Source: Gemmatimonadales bacterium
GTDB taxonomy: Bacteria > Gemmatimonadota > Gemmatimonadetes > Gemmatimonadales > GWC2-71-9
Length of the DNA stretch: 64,000 nucleotides
Reading direction: 5' to 3'
Assembly: GCA_019637315.1 (NCBI GenBank)
Contig: JAHBVU010000017.1
Location: 1 to 64,000 of the forward strand
This document shows positions 54,364-64,000 of the stretch, one piece after another. Each line of letters opens with the position of its first letter. Within the stretch, counting starts at the first letter, position 1. The notes below the pieces were generated by a model that was not told the origin of the DNA, did not search any database, and saw nothing but the letters and a program-made list of their open reading frames with translations. A program made the position numbers and the translations under genes.

Positions 54364-55839
54364 TCAGGCCCGGGCCCAGTGCAATGCCGTCGAAACTGCC
54401 CGCTGCCACCCCGCAACCCAGGCGTCGCGGCTGGCGGCATCGGCGGCCGGACGGAAGGTCTCGAAGCGCCGGCTGGCCACGAAATCGCCGATCGAGGGCC
54501 AGACCCCCGTGGCGATCCCTGCCAGAGCCGCCGCACCGAGTGCGGTGGTCTCGACCGAGTCGGGCCGCTCGACCGGCACGCCCAGCAGGTCGGCCTGGAA
54601 CTGCATTAGCCGCGGATTGGCGGCGGCGCCGCCATCGACCCGCAGCACCGGAATCTCGAGCCCGGTGCCGTCCAGCATGGTGCGCAGCAAGTCACGGGTG
54701 GAGTAGGCCATCGACTCCAGCGCCGCGCGGACGAGATGAGCCCGCCCGGTCGCCCGCGTCAGGCCGGTAATGATGCCGCGCGCCTCCGGCTCCCAGTATG
54801 GCGACCCCAAGCCCACGAATGCGGGCACGAAGTAGACCCCGCCCGTGTCGGGCACCGAGGCCGCCAGGTCCGCAGACTCGCGCGCCGTGGCCAGCACGCC
54901 CAAGCCGTCGCGGAGCCACTGAATCACCGCACCCGCGATGAAGACGCTGCCCTCGAGCGCGTAGCCCAGCCCGCCCTCGGCGTTACAGGCCGCGGTGGCC
55001 AGCAGACCCGCGGGCGGCGCGGGAACCTCGCTGCCTGCGTAGAGGAGCAGGAACGCCCCGGTGCCGTAGGTGTTCTTGGCCATGCCCGGCGCGACGCACC
55101 CCTGCCCGAAGAGCGCGGCCTGCTGATCGCCGGCAACCCCGGCAATCGGGAGCGGTGCGCCGAAGATTTCCGACAGGGTCTCGCCCATGACGCCGCTCGA
55201 GGGACGCACCTCGGGCAGCAGCGACGCCGGCACCCCGAAGGTCTCGAGCAGCTCGGGATCCCAACCGTGACGCCGCAGGTTGAACAGGAGCGTCCGACTC
55301 GCGTTGGTCGGGTCGGTCGCGTGGACCGCGCCCCCCGTCAGCTTGGCAATCAGCCAGCTGTCCACCGTTCCGAAGGCCAGCTCACCCCGCTCGGCGCGCA
55401 GCCGCAGATCGCTCTGCGCGAGTAGCCACTCGAGCTTGGTGGCGGAGAAATAGGGGTCGAGCACGAGGCCGGTCCGTTCCCGGAGGTCGGGTTCGCGCCC
55501 CGCCGCGGCAAGCTCCGCACAGCGGGCGCTGGTGCGCCGGTCCTGCCAGACGATGGCGGGCGCCACCGGCTCCAGGGTCCGCCGATCCCAGAGCACCGTG
55601 GTCTCCCGCTGGTTGGTGATGCCGATACCGACCGGCCGCTCAGCCGCAGCGCGCACCGCCTCGCGCGCCGCGCGAACCGTGGTGTTCCAGAGATCGCGCG
55701 GGTCGTGCTCGACCCAGCCCGGCTCGGGGAAATGCTGAGGAAACTCGTACTGGGCGTGACCGAGTACGGTGCCATCCTGATGAATCACCATGGCCCGCGA
55801 ACTGGTGGTGCCCTGGTCGAGCGCAAGGATCGAAGACAT
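54364..55839 (-). CDS. glpK: Glycerol kinase
   Basis: FGGY-family kinase that makes glycerol 3-phosphate, 491 residues (normal length). N-terminal ATP-binding LALDQGTTSSRAMV, then GIGITNQRETTVLWDRRT, AIVWQDRRTSARCAEL, and the FGGY signature region GGVYFVPAFVGLGSPYWEPEARG and RVDGGAAANPRLMQFQADLLG. Divergent from the crotonase gene. No glpF or glpD nearby. Confidence 0.97.
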   Translation of the reverse strand: MSSILALDQGTTSSRAMVIHQDGTVLGHAQYEFPQHFPEPGWVEHDPRDLWNTTVRAAREAVRAAAERPVGIGITNQRETTVLWDRRTLEPVAPAIVWQDRRTSARCAELAAAGREPDLRERTGLVLDPYFSATKLEWLLAQSDLRLRAERGELAFGTVDSWLIAKLTGGAVHATDPTNASRTLLFNLRRHGWDPELLETFGVPASLLPEVRPSSGVMGETLSEIFGAPLPIAGVAGDQQAALFGQGCVAPGMAKNTYGTGAFLLLYAGSEVPAPPAGLLATAACNAEGGLGYALEGSVFIAGAVIQWLRDGLGVLATARESADLAASVPDTGGVYFVPAFVGLGSPYWEPEARGIITGLTRATGRAHLVRAALESMAYSTRDLLRTMLDGTGLEIPVLRVDGGAAANPRLMQFQADLLGVPVERPDSVETTALGAAALAGIATGVWPSIGDFVASRRFETFRPAADAASRDAWVAGWQRAVSTALHWARA

Positions 55840-55946
55840 GTCAGCCCGGAGCGAAGGTCAGGGGTGTAGGGAATCGGCCCGGCAGCCGCTAAACTATGAT
55901 AGCACCGACCGAGCCCGGACTCCTCTCAACCCTGACGATGACGCCC

Positions 55947-56732
55947 ATGAGCACCTTCTCGACCCTGCTCTTCGAGCCGCGCGATGGCATCGCGCTCATC
56001 ACGATCAACCGCCCCGACAAACTGAACGCGCTCAACGCCCAGGTCATCGACGAACTGGGCCAGGCCGTGGACCTGGTCCGCGCGACGCCCGAGATCCGCG
56101 CCGCGATTCTGACCGGCGCCGGGCCCAAGGCCTTCGTGGCTGGCGCCGACATCAGCGAGTTTCAGAATCTCAAAGGTGTTGCCGCGCGCCGGCTTTCGAC
56201 CAAGGGCTCGGGCATCTTCCGCAGCATCGAGACCAGCGCCAAGCCCTACATCGCAGCGATCAACGGTTTTGCCCTGGGCGGCGGCTGCGAGCTCGCCATG
56301 GCGTGCCACATCCGGATTGCCAGCGAGAACGCCAAGTTCGGCCAGCCCGAGGTGAAGCTCGGCATTCCACCGGGCTACGGCGGCACCATCCGCCTTGCCC
56401 GCCTGGTGGGCAAGGGACGGGCGCTCGAGCTGCTGACCACCGGCGGGATGATCGATGCCCGCGAGGCCGATCGAATCGGCCTGGTCAATCGGGTGCACCC
56501 GGCCGAGGTGCTCCTGGCCGAAGCAGAGAAAATTGCCAAGGCCATTCTGGCCAACGCCCCGCTCGCGGTGGCTTCGTGCATCGAGCTGGCCAACCTTCAG
56601 GAGGGCCTCCAGACCGACGACGCGCTGAGCCTCGAGTCGGCTCACTTCGGCAGCCTCTTTGCCACCGAGGACGCCCAGGAGGGCGCCGCCGCGTTCCTGG
56701 CCAAACGCGCCCCCAACTTTACGGGGCGCTGA
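55947..56732 (+). CDS. Enoyl-CoA hydratase/isomerase (crotonase) family
   Basis: 261 residues from MSTFSTLLFEPRDG; ATGs at 55938 and 55896 are possible alternatives. Crotonase oxyanion hole AFVAGADISEF and INGFALGGGCELAMACHIR; both catalytic glutamates are present (GGGCELA and FGQPEVKLGIPPGYGGTIRL). Likely a beta-oxidation hydratase. The neighbouring genes do not specify the pathway. Confidence 0.95.
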   Translation: MSTFSTLLFEPRDGIALITINRPDKLNALNAQVIDELGQAVDLVRATPEIRAAILTGAGPKAFVAGADISEFQNLKGVAARRLSTKGSGIFRSIETSAKPYIAAINGFALGGGCELAMACHIRIASENAKFGQPEVKLGIPPGYGGTIRLARLVGKGRALELLTTGGMIDAREADRIGLVNRVHPAEVLLAEAEKIAKAILANAPLAVASCIELANLQEGLQTDDALSLESAHFGSLFATEDAQEGAAAFLAKRAPNFTGR

Positions 56733-56750
56733 CCCGACTATCTTCGCAGT

Positions 56751-57845
56751 ATGCGTGCGACCCGGGTCGAGGCGACCGATTTCCGTAACCTGGAGCGCCT
56801 CGACCTGGGACTGCCTGGCGAGGGGGCCGTACTGCTGGGCCCGAACGGTCAGGGCAAGACCAATCTGCTCGAACTGATCTACTACCCCGTCCTCTTTCGC
56901 AGTCTTCGCGGCGCCCGCGACCAGGACCTGGTCCGCCATGGCGCGCCGGCCTTCCACGGCCGGCTCCACCTCGAGCGATCCACCGGCAGCCACAGCGTCG
57001 AGGCCGGCTACGCCACGACCGGCCGCCGCAAGCGGATTGCGGTCGACGGTGCGGTACCCGAGCGGATGGTCGATGCCCTGGGCCTCTGGCTCGCGGTGGC
57101 CTTCCTGCCGACCGACGTGGGACTGGTCGCGGGCGGCGCCTCGGAGCGGCGCCAGTACCTGGATCGCGTCCTGGCGCTCTCGAGCAGTGCGTACCTGACG
57201 GCGCTCCGCCGCTATCGCGCCGCGGTGGAACAGCGCAACGCCGCGCTCCGCCGCAATGAGCCGGATGCCGCCTGGGCGTTCGATCCGCTGGTCGCCCGCT
57301 ACGGGGCCGTGGTCGTTCGGGAGCGGCTCGACTGGGTTGCGCGCTTTGCGGGCGAGTGGACCAGCGGATGCGCCGAGCTGGGCGAGCCGATGCCGGTGAC
57401 GCTGCGCTATCGCGGTCGTGCCGAGCTGGCCGAGGTCGAGGCCTGGACCCCGCTGCTCCTGGCTCAGCGGGGCCGCGACCGCGCGCTGGGAGCGACCTCA
57501 CTGGGTCCGCATCGCGACGACCTGATCTTCGAGCTCGATGATCATCCGCTCCGGGTGGCGGGGTCGACCGGGCAGCAGCGCACCGCCGCGATTGCCCTCA
57601 AGCTCTGCGAACGCGACACCCTGGCTGCTGCGCACGGCCAGCCCCCTGCCCTGCTGCTCGACGACGTCTTTGCCGAACTCGATCGCGGTCGGCAGGAGCG
57701 GCTCGCCGCGCGGCTCGCCGGTCCGGGGGGGCAGGTCTTCATCTCGGCGCCCCGGCTCGACGAGCTGCCCGACGGGCTGGGGCTTCCGATCATCGAAGTC
57801 GAGGCTGGTCGCGCGGTTCGTCTCACGGAGCGGCGGGCCGCATGA
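56751..57845 (+). CDS. recF: DNA replication and repair protein RecF
   Basis: 364 residues, usual length. Walker A GPNGQGKTNLLE, FLPTDVGLVAGGASERRQYLDR, signature and Walker B region (STGQQRTAAIALKLCE ... PALLLDDVFAELDRGRQ). Loads RecA at gaps. Followed by DUF721 with ATGA overlap and, further on, gyrB, keeping much of the common dnaA-dnaN-recF-gyrB order. Confidence 0.97.
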   Translation: MRATRVEATDFRNLERLDLGLPGEGAVLLGPNGQGKTNLLELIYYPVLFRSLRGARDQDLVRHGAPAFHGRLHLERSTGSHSVEAGYATTGRRKRIAVDGAVPERMVDALGLWLAVAFLPTDVGLVAGGASERRQYLDRVLALSSSAYLTALRRYRAAVEQRNAALRRNEPDAAWAFDPLVARYGAVVVRERLDWVARFAGEWTSGCAELGEPMPVTLRYRGRAELAEVEAWTPLLLAQRGRDRALGATSLGPHRDDLIFELDDHPLRVAGSTGQQRTAAIALKLCERDTLAAAHGQPPALLLDDVFAELDRGRQERLAARLAGPGGQVFISAPRLDELPDGLGLPIIEVEAGRAVRLTERRAA

Positions 57846-58183
57846 GCGCGCGGCAGCGTCCGGCGCCACTCGGCGAGCTGGTCGGCCAGTACCTGAGCAA
57901 GTCGGGGCTGACCAAGCGCCTCGATCTCGCCGGCGCGGTCGAGCGCTGGGCCGAGATCGTGGGCGACAGGGTGGCCGCCAATGCGCGGGCCGAGGCGGTC
58001 ACCGCCGATGGAATTCTCTGGATCAGGGTCCGGACCTCGCCGTGGGCGGCCGAGCTGTCGCTGATGGCGCCGCGGATCCTGGAACGACTCAACGAAGGAC
58101 GCACCGGCAAGATCAGGGGTATCCGCTGCCTGGTCGGCTCGCGCGCCGCGGTACCCGCTGACCCTGCCGAGGAGGACGGATGA
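57842..58183 (+). CDS. DUF721/DciA-like protein
   Basis: 113 residues: [74 protein letters not shown], which is the DUF721 domain. DciA proteins of this family help load DnaB helicase in bacteria lacking DnaC/DnaI. Coupled at both ends by ATGA overlaps with recF and msrB. Confidence 0.87.
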   Translation: MSARQRPAPLGELVGQYLSKSGLTKRLDLAGAVERWAEIVGDRVAANARAEAVTADGILWIRVRTSPWAAELSLMAPRILERLNEGRTGKIRGIRCLVGSRAAVPADPAEEDG

Positions 58184-58584
58184 GCGACGCCAAAGACAAG
58201 ATCGTCAAGACCGAGGCCGAGTGGCGTGCGGAGCTGACGCCGGAGCTGTACCGGATACTGCGAGAGCGCGGCACCGAGCGGGCCTTTACCGGCGCCTACT
58301 GGGACGAGCACGGCCAGGGCACCTACCGCTGCAAGGGTTGCGGCACGGCGCTCTTCACCTCGGACACCAAGTTCGACTCGGGCACCGGCTGGCCCAGCTT
58401 CAGCAACGTCGTCGCCAAGGAGGCGGTCGAAGAGGAAGTCGACACCAGCCTCGGCATGCGCCGGGTCGAGGTCCACTGCGCCCGGTGCGGCAGCCATCTT
58501 GGCCACCTCTTTCCTGACGGCCCGCGGCCGACCGGACTCCGCTACTGCATCAACTCCGCCTCGCTCAACTTCGAACGGTCCTGA
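58180..58584 (+). CDS. msrB: Peptide-methionine (R)-S-oxide reductase MsrB
   Basis: 134 residues. Zinc CXXC pairs ([11 protein letters not shown] and [12 protein letters not shown]), the conserved GTGWPSF and the catalytic [11 protein letters not shown]. Repairs oxidised methionine. Translationally coupled to DUF721, which is an unusual neighbour for msrB. A terminator hairpin follows. Confidence 0.96.
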   Translation: MSDAKDKIVKTEAEWRAELTPELYRILRERGTERAFTGAYWDEHGQGTYRCKGCGTALFTSDTKFDSGTGWPSFSNVVAKEAVEEEVDTSLGMRRVEVHCARCGSHLGHLFPDGPRPTGLRYCINSASLNFERS

Positions 58585-58607
58585 GGCGGTTCGCCAGGGC
58601 AAAAGCA

Positions 58608-58639
58608 ACGGGCGGCCCCGGTATCCCGTGGCCGCCCGT
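58608..58639. terminator. Hairpin terminator between msrB and clpP
   Basis: 10-bp perfect stem ACGGGCGGCC/GGCCGCCCGT with a 12-nt loop. On the minus strand it is followed by TGCTTTTGCC, which favours termination of clpP. It also lies just after the convergent msrB stop. Confidence 0.65.
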
Positions 58640-58657
58640 CGTTGTGATCGGAACCGA

Positions 58658-59239
58658 TTACTTCACCTGCGACTGATCCTCGACGATCTGCCCGACCAGT
58701 CCGTAGGCAATCGCTTCCTCCGCAGAGAGCCAGAAGTTGCGGTGGGTGTCCTCTTCGATCCGCTCGAGCGGCTGTCCGGTCTGTCGGGCAAAGACCCGGT
58801 TGAGCCGGTCGCGCATCCGAATGATTTCCCGGGCCTCGATCTCGATATCGGAGGCCGCTCCGCCGGCGCCGCCCGAGGGCTGATGCAGCAGGAAGCGGGT
58901 ATTGGGCAGGCAGAAGCGGTCCTCCCGAGGCACCGCCACGTAGATCAGCGCGCCGGCGCTGGCCACCCAGCCCGAGCCGACCATCCGGACCCGCGGCGTG
59001 ATGAAGCGGATCATGTCGTGAATCATGTCCCCGGATTCGACATGCCCGCCCGGGCTGCTCACGAAGATCGTGATGTCGTCCGACGACTCGGCCGACAGGG
59101 CCAGGAGCTGCGACGCCACCGACGCGGCAACGCGCTGATTGATTTCCCCGGCAATGATCACCGTCCGCGCCTTGAAGAGCCGATCGGCAATCAACTCGGG
59201 AGGACCGGACTTCTGGCCCTGGGGGGTCGCTTCTTCCAT
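58658..59239 (-). CDS. clpP: ATP-dependent Clp protease proteolytic subunit
   Basis: 193 residues. Nucleophile in [13 protein letters not shown], His in FLLHQPSGG, and Asp further on; [24 protein letters not shown] is typical. Shorter N-terminus than E. coli ClpP. Stands alone, without clpX or tig beside it. Divergent from gyrB. Confidence 0.92.
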   Translation of the reverse strand: MEEATPQGQKSGPPELIADRLFKARTVIIAGEINQRVAASVASQLLALSAESSDDITIFVSSPGGHVESGDMIHDMIRFITPRVRMVGSGWVASAGALIYVAVPREDRFCLPNTRFLLHQPSGGAGGAASDIEIEAREIIRMRDRLNRVFARQTGQPLERIEEDTHRNFWLSAEEAIAYGLVGQIVEDQSQVK

Positions 59240-59355
59240 AACGGATCGCTCACGAGAGTGTGTTGCCGCGCGGGCGGCGCTGCCCCCGCGCGGGGTGTCG
59301 TAACGGGCTCGTCGAAAGTAATCGGGCCGGGCCGGTCGGGACTATGCGGGGGCCA

Positions 59356-59400
59356 TAATGGGGCACCCTCCGGGCTCTGAAATAGGCCCGGACCCCATTA
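59356..59400 (+). promoter_or_regulatory. Long hairpin in the gyrB/clpP divergent region
   Basis: Outer arms TAATGGGG/CCCCATTA (8 bp) stack on inner arms TCCGGGC/GCCCGGA (7 bp) with a 5-nt bulge on one side and a 10-nt loop. It lies about 119 bp before the gyrB ATG. A leader or supercoiling-sensitive element is possible. The rest of 59240-59518 shows no gene. Confidence 0.5.
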
Positions 59401-59401
59401 A

Positions 59402-61459
<2,058 letters not shown>

Positions 61460-61483
61460 CGATGGCGACGCCGGCGATGTGAT

Positions 61484-61516
61484 GAAGGGCGGGAGAGCCT
61501 CGTTCTCCCGCCCTTC
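61484..61516 (+). terminator. Intrinsic terminator of gyrB
   Basis: 13-bp perfect stem GAAGGGCGGGAGA with a 7-nt loop, 24 bp after the gyrB stop, followed by GTGCATTCC. Confidence 0.7.
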
Positions 61517-61659
61517 GTGCATTCCGGCCGCGGTATCAGGCAGGCATTCGGGCACCCCAGGCTGCATCGGGCGCCGTTGCGTCTTTTTTCCGACCGGTGC
61601 GTCTCTCAGGCTGAGCGGCGCCCACGCCGCCCGAACGCCCACTCTTCGAGGAGGACACG

Positions 61660-61749
61660 ATGACCAATCCCCGACTGGCACCCACCATCCTGCGCCGCAG
61701 CGAGGACCCGGGCTGTTGCGGCGGCACCGGCGAGGACACTTGCTGCTGA
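61660..61749 (+). CDS. 29-residue cysteine-rich peptide
   Basis: Predicted product begins MTNPRLAPTILRRSEDPGCC and continues GGTGEDTCC, followed by TGA. A very strong ribosome site (CGAGGAGGACACG) precedes the ATG. Four Cys occur as two vicinal pairs (19/20 and 28/29), a metal- or thiol-binding pattern. It lies 74 bp before the SigZ-like sigma gene in the same direction. Function unknown; a redox- or metal-sensing peptide or a precursor peptide are possibilities. Confidence 0.6.
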   Translation: MTNPRLAPTILRRSEDPGCCGGTGEDTCC

Positions 61750-61822
61750 GCCACGGCGCAGCCGCTGCCAACCCCTGGTCTGCCGGACCCTCGTGGCCCG
61801 GCAGGCTCGGGGCGTGGTCGCC

Positions 61823-62431
61823 ATGAGTGCCTCGACCCGGCCCGAGGCCGCACCGGCCGACTGGCAGGCCTTTCGCCAGCGGCTCGTCGCCTGGCTCGTC
61901 AGGCGGGTCCGCGACCCGTCCGACGCCGAGGATCTGACCCAGGAGATCCTGGTCCGTGCTGCGGCCAGGCTCGACACCCTGAGGGATCGCGAGCGACTGG
62001 TGCCCTGGCTCGATGCCATGGCTCGGAATGCGCTCGTCGATTACTACCGGCGTAGCGGGCGGGCGCCGGAAACCGTGCCGCTCGACCCTGCCGTCGCCGA
62101 CCCGACGGAGGACGCGCCGTCCGATCGCCGCCATCTGACCGGCTGCCTGCTGCCGCTGCTGGATGCCCTCCCGCCCAGCTACCGAGAGGCGGTGCGCCGA
62201 GTCGACCTGGAGGGTGAGCGCCAGGTCGAGGTTGCCAGGGCACTCGGCCTCAACATCTCGGCGCTCAAGAGCCGAGTCCAGCGGGGTCGCAGCATGCTCC
62301 GCGATCGCTTCGCCGACTGTTGTGGCGCAGTGGAGCGCGATGCGGCAGGACGAGTCGTTGGGTTCCGTGAGACAAACGGCAGAGCGCCGCGGACCCTGGT
62401 TCCGATTCAGCGCCGCCGTCCACCGCACTGA
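61823..62431 (+). CDS. ECF sigma factor, SigZ-like
   Basis: 202 residues from the ATG at 61823 (a GTG at 61793 would add ten). Sigma region 2 WQAFRQRLVAWLVRRVRDPSDAEDLTQEILVRAAARLD ... VPWLDAMARNALVDYYRR; region 4 LLDALPPSYREAVRRVDLEGERQVEVARALGLNISALKSRVQRGRSMLRDRF. The tail DCCGAVERDAAGRVVGF has the vicinal CC and 'G.v..f' pattern I associate with SigZ-type factors. No adjacent anti-sigma gene; the Cys-rich peptide upstream is the only close partner. Confidence 0.87.
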   Translation: MSASTRPEAAPADWQAFRQRLVAWLVRRVRDPSDAEDLTQEILVRAAARLDTLRDRERLVPWLDAMARNALVDYYRRSGRAPETVPLDPAVADPTEDAPSDRRHLTGCLLPLLDALPPSYREAVRRVDLEGERQVEVARALGLNISALKSRVQRGRSMLRDRFADCCGAVERDAAGRVVGFRETNGRAPRTLVPIQRRRPPH

Positions 62432-62468
62432 ATCGGATGGCAGGAGGGCCGGCAGGTGGCGCGGTCGT

Positions 62469-63875
62469 TCAGCTCCGCCGCTGCCAGTACAAGTAGGCGG
62501 GAACTCCGATGGCAAAGGCGATCACGCCGCGCACCGCGTTGCCGGGGTTCGACAGAACAGATCCCACCACCACATAGGCTCCGCAGGCCATGAAGATCAG
62601 CGTGCTGAAGGGATGCAGCGGCACCCGAACCCCCGGGCTGCTCGTTCCCGCCTGCCGCTCGCGTGCGCGCCAGACGAAGATCGTCGCGGCAGTGGCCGTG
62701 AAGAAGATCCAGTCGGCAAACACGACATAGTCGAGCAACTGTCCGTAGCTGCCGGTGGCAATCAGCACCAGAATCACCAGCGCCTGCGCCACCAGGGCCA
62801 CGATCGGGGTCCGCAGCACCGGATGCAGCTGAGCCATGCTCGCCAGGAAGAGGCCGTCGGCGGCCATGGTCTGCGAGACCCGGGCCGACATCAAAATCAC
62901 CATACAGTTGAAGCCGAGCGTCGAGACCAGGATCCCGGCCGCGATCAGGGTGCGGCCGGCGGGGCCGAGGTAGAGCGCCATTGCATCCGCAGCAGGCGCC
63001 GTGCTCGCGGCAAGGCCGTCGACGCCCAGGGCACGGAGGTAGGCGAGATTGACGAGCAGATAGGCGGCCACCACGATCAGCACCCCGCCAATCAGGGCGC
63101 GCGGCAAGGTGCGGGCCGGGTCGCGCAGCTCCTCGGCGACCGCACTGCTCTGCTGCCAGCCGCCGAAGGTGAACAGCACCGGCACCAGTGCCGCCGCCAT
63201 GGCGAGAACGGCCGCTCCGACGCCGTCCGGCGCCGCGGGAGGCGCCGTGACGACCGGCAGCTGCTCGGCGTAGGCTGGTGCGAGGGCAAAGGCGGCAACG
63301 ATCAGAATCGCGATGGCCGCCAGCTTGAGGACCGTGAGGATGTTGCCCGCAATCGCGCCGATCTTGACCCCGGCAATGTTGAGCGCCACGAGGAGCACGA
63401 CCATGACGGTTGCGGTCGGCCGGATGGTGGCCTCGCTCCAGCCGAGCAGTGATGCGGCGTAGCTGGCGCTGGTCATCGACACTGCGGCAATCGCGCCGCT
63501 GCCGATCATGAAGAAGAGCGCCCAGCCGTACATGAAGGCCGGGAAGCGACCATATGCTTCGCGCAAGTAGACGTAGGTGCCGCCGGTCCGCGGCAGCCGC
63601 GCACCAAGCTCCGCATAGACGAAGGCGCCGATCAGCGCGACCAGCGCACCGAGCCCCCAGGCGCCGAGGGTGAGGCCGGCGGTCCCGACGCGCTGAGCGA
63701 CGACGGCGGGAGACAGGAAGATGCCGGAGCCGATGATGCCGCCCACCACCAGCATGGTACCGGAGAAGAGACCCAGTCGCGCCGCGTACCCGCCGGCGGC
63801 CGAACTCACCACCGGCGGTATGGCATCACTGCCCTCGCTGGAGCCCGGGCCGGGCTCCCGATGTGAAGGGTTCAT
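62469..63875 (-). CDS. APC-superfamily amino acid transporter
   Basis: About 468 residues, twelve hydrophobic segments. Starts ARLGLFSGTMLVVGGIIGSGIFLSPAVVAQ, with the APC GxIIGSGIF consensus in TM1, and has YVYLREAYGRFPAFMYGW and VPVLFTFGGWQQSSAVAEELRDPARTLPRALIGG typical of L-type (LAT-like) permeases. The start is ambiguous: ATGs at 63875, 63908 and 63953 are all in frame, none with a clear ribosome site. Likely amino acid exchanger or importer. Convergent with the sigma gene. Confidence 0.9.
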   Translation of the reverse strand: MNPSHREPGPGSSEGSDAIPPVVSSAAGGYAARLGLFSGTMLVVGGIIGSGIFLSPAVVAQRVGTAGLTLGAWGLGALVALIGAFVYAELGARLPRTGGTYVYLREAYGRFPAFMYGWALFFMIGSGAIAAVSMTSASYAASLLGWSEATIRPTATVMVVLLVALNIAGVKIGAIAGNILTVLKLAAIAILIVAAFALAPAYAEQLPVVTAPPAAPDGVGAAVLAMAAALVPVLFTFGGWQQSSAVAEELRDPARTLPRALIGGVLIVVAAYLLVNLAYLRALGVDGLAASTAPAADAMALYLGPAGRTLIAAGILVSTLGFNCMVILMSARVSQTMAADGLFLASMAQLHPVLRTPIVALVAQALVILVLIATGSYGQLLDYVVFADWIFFTATAATIFVWRARERQAGTSSPGVRVPLHPFSTLIFMACGAYVVVGSVLSNPGNAVRGVIAFAIGVPAYLYWQRRS

Positions 63876-64000
63876 CGATGATGAGATGCCGCTGGAGGTT
63901 GGCTGCATGCTGCCGGTCGAGCGTACCGTAGCGATGCGCGCACCATCAAGCAACCGGTCGGATGCGTGAGGCGTGCTGTACCCACCGCAACACCGTTGCG

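Noticed and set aside
61520-61650. ECF-type promoter before the Cys-rich peptide (GCGTCT motifs)
   Set aside because: Two GCGTCT segments resemble an ECF -10 box, but no convincing -35 partner at the right spacing could be fixed.

Overview
The window is about 64 kb of GC-rich bacterial DNA, densely coded on both strands. It carries a didermic (Gram-negative type) gene content: outer-membrane beta-barrels, a chaperone-usher-like operon, lipoproteins, a System I cytochrome c maturation cluster and very large multiheme c-type cytochromes. High GC, many small translationally coupled operons, zinc-ribbon/PspA modules and S9 peptidases would fit Gemmatimonadota or a related phylum; that placement is an inference from gene content, not a proven assignment.

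Layout. 1-3.5 kb: the tRNA-Thr/Tyr/Gly/Thr-tuf operon (minus) and cysS. 3.6-10.5 kb: MscS channel, two tandem-domain universal stress proteins, a small DUF2892-type membrane protein, and a divergent operon of a GAF histidine kinase (GAF resembling the DosS/DevS heme sensor), an OmpR-type regulator and a P1B-type metal ATPase. 10.6-14.8 kb: a four-gene chaperone-usher-like operon with two DUF4402-type subunits. 15.2-26.3 kb: a signalling island with a TPR protein, an OmpR-type regulator with a degenerate receiver, two pseudogene remnants, and six translationally coupled phosphorelay genes (PAS kinase, HDOD regulator, degenerate HD-GYP regulator, membrane kinase, double-receiver protein, hybrid kinase). 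26.3-30.2 kb: a DUF1611 enzyme and a pspA operon preceded by a YbjN-like protein and four small PspB-like membrane proteins. 30.2-35.4 kb: S9 dipeptidyl peptidase and uvrA. 35.5-41.5 kb: ATP-grasp / TPR / transglutaminase-like / ABC exporter operon. 41.7-42.9 kb: a lipoprotein. 43.0-47.4 kb: ccm genes (zinc-ribbon CcmI-like protein, ccmH, ccmF, a cysteine-type ccmE, zinc-ribbon protein). 47.6-54.3 kb: three multiheme cytochromes (about 45 heme sites together) plus an outer-membrane barrel. 54.4-64 kb: glpK, crotonase, recF-DUF721-msrB, clpP, gyrB, a 29-residue Cys-rich peptide, a SigZ-like sigma factor and an APC transporter.

How it fits together. An 18-bp inverted repeat, TAGGGCC-N4-GGCCCTA, occurs four times (15210, 16442, 17967, 27529), each time upstream of a gene start. 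It has the same geometry as the mycobacterial DosR/DevR box, and the window also holds a DosS-like GAF kinase and universal stress proteins, so a redox/hypoxia regulon is a reasonable hypothesis. Two of these repeats sit in a tandem duplication of [operator-promoter-regulator-kinase] in which copy 1 kept the regulator and lost the kinase, while copy 2 kept the kinase and lost the regulator. The ccm cluster next to the 45-heme conduit suggests a local respiratory or extracellular electron-transfer module. The PspA/PspB-like operon is the best candidate for an undescribed envelope-stress architecture.
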